In this document: piece by piece, positions 22,182 to 24,512 of the stretch | Position numbering within the stretch: position 1 is the first letter of the stretch | How the letters are laid out: each line of letters begins with the position of its first letter | Origin: Acidobacteriota bacterium | GTDB lineage: Bacteria; Acidobacteriota; Terriglobia; Bryobacterales; Bryobacteraceae | Length of the DNA stretch: 24,512 nucleotides | Direction of reading: 5' to 3' | Assembly: GCA_023380575.1 (NCBI GenBank) | Contig: JAMCRM010000172.1 | Coordinates: 1,846-26,357, forward strand | Position numbers and translations under genes: made by a program | Notes under the pieces: model-generated | What the model was told of the DNA's origin: nothing | The model's database searches: none | Seen by the model: the letters and a program-made list of their open reading frames with translations, nothing else

Positions 22182-24306
22182 AATACCCGCTTCCGGCTGG
22201 TGGCTCGGTGTCGACCGAAGGTCCATCCTCAAACTGCTGGCTGCGTTCCCGTTCGCCCCGGCCGGATTAGCCGGCCCGGTCGGGACCAACTCGATCCAGA
22301 GGTACATCGAAGGGCTCGCAAGGTCCGATGGAGGCTTCGCCTGGCCTGACGATCCGGATTCTACCTTAACCTCAAGCTTTGCCGCGATTGCCTGTTGCCG
22401 TTTGCTAAGTATTGAGCCGGCCGGGAAAGCGGATCTTGCCAGGTTTATCAGGGGCGCCTATCCCATGCCGGATTACCGTAGGAAGGACCGGCCCCAGCAC
22501 TGGTTTGACTACGAGCAGATACAAAGTCTCGCCTGGTTAGGAGAATCGCTGGACGAGTTCCGCCGACAGGCGGAGCAGTGGGTCGGTCCGACGCAGTATA
22601 CGAAGTACTACGAACTGGGCGAGAATCCGGTGCTGCGGCACGAGACCGGCGCGATTTTCAGCCGTCGCCTGTTGGGCTTGCCTTCGACCGAGGCATGGCG
22701 CGCGTATATTCTGTCCCGGCGCAGGTCTGACGGGAGTTTTAACAACACGCCCGGCGCCGACGGCAGTGACGGGCATGCCACCAATACGTGGCTGGCCTTG
22801 TCGGCGCTCGATGCGCTCGGGGTTGTCCCCGGCAAGAAACAGGAAACCGCCGAGTGGCTGCGTGCATGTCAGATGAAGAACGGGGGGTTCACGTATGCGC
22901 CGCATCCCGCCCTTTCTCAGGACGTCCGCGTCGATTACACATGGGCATCGCTGAAAGCCCTGAAGTCCCTCGGCGCCGGTCCGAAGGATCCAGCGGCCGC
23001 ACGCGCGTATCTCATTTCCCTGTGGAACCGGGATGGCGGTTTCGGAGATCGCCCGGGCCGCGCGTCGAACCCCGTTGCTACCTGGCAGGCGCTCGACGCC
23101 CTCGCCCTGCTTGGACCGGTCGCTGAGATTCGGTCCGCCCATCCGCATGTTAGAGCCGCGGAGCCGGCAATTCCGCAGCACCTCAAGGTGCACACCATTC
23201 AAATCGAGGCGCCCGGCGTGGGCAATCCTGCCATTGCCGCGGAAATGGCCCGGGAACTCAAGGTCGATCTCTGGGGAGCGAAGAACTCGCCCGCCGGGTG
23301 GATCGCTCGCGCCCAGCAGATCGCAAATGCCCAAAAGATTCCCGTAACTTTCTTTGCCTCGAACGAGGAATACGGCACCTACGTGGAAATTCCCGGACTC
23401 GGAGCCTATAGCCACCTTTCCGATATTATTGCCCCCGCCGGAAGCGACTTCGGTTCGCCCATGTCACAGAAAGATAAACAGCCGGCCCGGTGGCAGGATT
23501 TCGTCGCTCGCCGGATCGCGCCGTTGCGCCGGGCGGGCGGGAATGATGTCTGGCAGTTCAACGAAAACGAGGAATTGAGCCTCATCCTCCTCGACGAAGC
23601 CGTCCGGAAAGGCACCTTTTCCGCGATCTGCACATTCCATTTCGGAAAGAATCAGAACTTCCTTCGCGAACAGCCGTTTCTCAACCGCTACCGCGACGTG
23701 ATGCCGTTCGTCGCGCTGCAGGACACCCATACCCAGACGTGGTGGTGGATGGAGTTCCTGGTTGGGTACCGGACGCTGTTTCTCGCCGAACAGCCTACCT
23801 GGGAGGGCTGGCTCGAAGCGCTGCGCCGGAACTGGGTTGTAGACATCCGCCACGACTCCACAACGGACTTCCGGACCCAGGTGGCTGGCGGCTCCAATGC
23901 CGTCCGCAAATACGTGATGGACAGGCAGGCGCAGTGGCGATGGTGGGGAAACCGCCCCGACCGCATCCAGCGCCCGTGGGCGTCCCTGGTGGCGGTTACT
24001 CCGGAGGATACCTTCGAGGCCGCCCGTCCGCGGGAGGGCGTCAGTTTGCACCTGCGCTGCTGGTGGGACACGCAGCCATTCGGCACGCCGAAATTCCCGG
24101 TGGTGGAACTTGTTACGCTCGAGATCGACGGCGCCAAGGTAGAACCCGAGCTGGTTCATACCAGCCCCGCCCGCTCCACCCGCGGCGATGTTTATTATGA
24201 GTATCCGGTCGCAGCGGGACGGAAAGGGCGCCACACGGCAACCGCCACGGTACGCATGATCAAGACAGGCGTCCTGTCCAAGGTGACGAGGCAGTTCACC
24301 ATCTGA
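22171..24306 (+). CDS. Tat-exported fusion: prenyltransferase/squalene-cyclase-type repeats plus degenerate PHP-like domain
   Basis: The start is set at 22171, where AGGA lies just upstream and a twin-arginine-like signal follows (GVDRRSILKLLAAFPFAPAGLAGP); the frame overlaps the glycoside hydrolase by 11 bases, suggesting coupled translation. Residues about 40-315 carry four helical repeats with the G-x-F pattern of prenyltransferase/squalene oxidase families: RSDGGFAWP (51-59), RSDGSFNN (185-192), MKNGGFTYA (235-243) and NRDGGFGDR (286-294), each followed by a T-W/S-A-L helix. Residues 338-580 read like a PHP domain with lost metal ligands: VDLWGAKNS where TTDHS is expected, SHLS, CTFHFGK for SFNHPG, LQDTHTQ for GNDNHG, then YRTLFLAEQPTWEGWLEALRRNWVVD. 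The last 110 residues are beta-rich. No terpene-cyclase DCTAE or DxDD motif is present, so cyclase activity is not claimed. The role is unknown. Confidence 0.7.
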   Translation: MATEIPASGWWLGVDRRSILKLLAAFPFAPAGLAGPVGTNSIQRYIEGLARSDGGFAWPDDPDSTLTSSFAAIACCRLLSIEPAGKADLARFIRGAYPMPDYRRKDRPQHWFDYEQIQSLAWLGESLDEFRRQAEQWVGPTQYTKYYELGENPVLRHETGAIFSRRLLGLPSTEAWRAYILSRRRSDGSFNNTPGADGSDGHATNTWLALSALDALGVVPGKKQETAEWLRACQMKNGGFTYAPHPALSQDVRVDYTWASLKALKSLGAGPKDPAAARAYLISLWNRDGGFGDRPGRASNPVATWQALDALALLGPVAEIRSAHPHVRAAEPAIPQHLKVHTIQIEAPGVGNPAIAAEMARELKVDLWGAKNSPAGWIARAQQIANAQKIPVTFFASNEEYGTYVEIPGLGAYSHLSDIIAPAGSDFGSPMSQKDKQPARWQDFVARRIAPLRRAGGNDVWQFNENEELSLILLDEAVRKGTFSAICTFHFGKNQNFLREQPFLNRYRDVMPFVALQDTHTQTWWWMEFLVGYRTLFLAEQPTWEGWLEALRRNWVVDIRHDSTTDFRTQVAGGSNAVRKYVMDRQAQWRWWGNRPDRIQRPWASLVAVTPEDTFEAARPREGVSLHLRCWWDTQPFGTPKFPVVELVTLEIDGAKVEPELVHTSPARSTRGDVYYEYPVAAGRKGRHTATATVRMIKTGVLSKVTRQFTI

Positions 24307-24343
24307 TGCCATCAGGTTTCAGGGCAACCCGGCGACGTTCGGG

Positions 24344-24512
24344 TCAGTTACGCGACGATAGCGCCCGCGACGTGTATGATTTCGTGGTCCGCAGTTCGCG
24401 GTCGCCATTCTCGGCCGAAGGCTCGATCTCGCTGCCTTCGTGCCATTCGTTCCAACTGGTAATCAGAATCCAATCCGGACGCGCGGCGATGGCCTGCTCC
24501 CACAGCACGCGG
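24344..24512 (-). CDS. GH99/WbsX-like glycoside hydrolase, C-terminal fragment (5' end outside window)
   Basis: On the minus strand the frame is open from the right edge to a TGA at 24346-24344. The visible 55 residues include DWILITSWNEWHEGSEIEPS, very close to the ITSFNEWHEG(T/S)xIEP signature of the GH99-like and WbsX-like proteins (endo-alpha-mannanase/endomannosidase-like or lipopolysaccharide-associated). The tail RELRTTKSYTSRALSSRN is short. Only the end of the gene is present, so length, signal and function cannot be judged. It converges on the fusion-protein gene with 37 bases between stops, which hold only a weak CCCG/CGGG hairpin. Confidence 0.75.
   Translation of the reverse strand, partial: RVLWEQAIAARPDWILITSWNEWHEGSEIEPSAENGDRELRTTKSYTSRALSSRN

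Noticed and set aside
22171..23200. Squalene-hopene cyclase
   Set aside because: Repeats are present, but DxDD/DCTAE catalytic motifs and full length are missing, and the protein is exported.

Overview
The window looks like chromosomal DNA of an Acidobacteriota member, most likely near Bryobacterales/Solibacter. The reasons are the high G+C content, the large TonB-dependent receptor with an N-terminal carboxypeptidase-like domain, the twin-arginine Gfo/Idh/MocA proteins beside a sulfatase, and the many secreted carbohydrate-active proteins. This placement is inferred from gene types; no marker gene is present.

Left part (1-6969): a multiheme cytochrome c cut by the left edge reads rightward. 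It overlaps tail to tail the last of seven consecutive minus-strand genes. In transcription order these are a membrane protein with a Q/G/S/N-rich region (6969-5479), a DUF2383/PA2169-type helical protein (5447-5001), a Tat-exported Gfo/Idh/MocA oxidoreductase (4981-3689), a small exported protein with LPPGL repeats (3644-3237), a sulfatase broken by a frameshift near 2700 (3192-1851), a site-2-type membrane protease whose C-terminus is shifted out of frame near 1300 (1848-1205), and a small four-helix membrane protein (1175-795). Two frame breaks within 1.4 kb mean either local gene decay or poor assembly here.

Middle part (7165-13707): an NtrC-type sigma-54 response regulator converges on a NarL/LuxR-type response regulator. 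The latter has a near-consensus sigma-70 promoter and faces away from a TrmB-like regulator that is followed by a SAM methyltransferase. After a strong hairpin come DUF1844, a PhnP-like MBL-fold hydrolase and RibF, almost without gaps. A small coiled-coil hypothetical gene converges on RibF.

Right part (13808-24512): this is the most interesting region. A GH109-type Gfo/Idh/MocA protein lies divergent to a rightward cluster of secreted or outer-membrane proteins: a CehA/McbA-like PHP metallohydrolase, a 1230-residue TonB-dependent receptor, a clan GH-A-like glycoside hydrolase, and a 711-residue Tat-exported protein joining four prenyltransferase/squalene-cyclase-type repeats to what I read as a metal-site-degenerate PHP domain. 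A GH99/WbsX-like gene enters from the right edge on the minus strand. The whole reads as a glycan-capture and degradation locus with an unusual fusion protein. The leader of the PHP gene carries a promoter, an 11-bp-spaced direct repeat and a hairpin covering the ribosome binding site.

No rRNA, tRNA, CRISPR array, insertion sequence or prophage gene was seen. No gene-free stretch exceeds 300 bases; the longest are 15119-15356 (238) and 10994-11188 (195), both described below.
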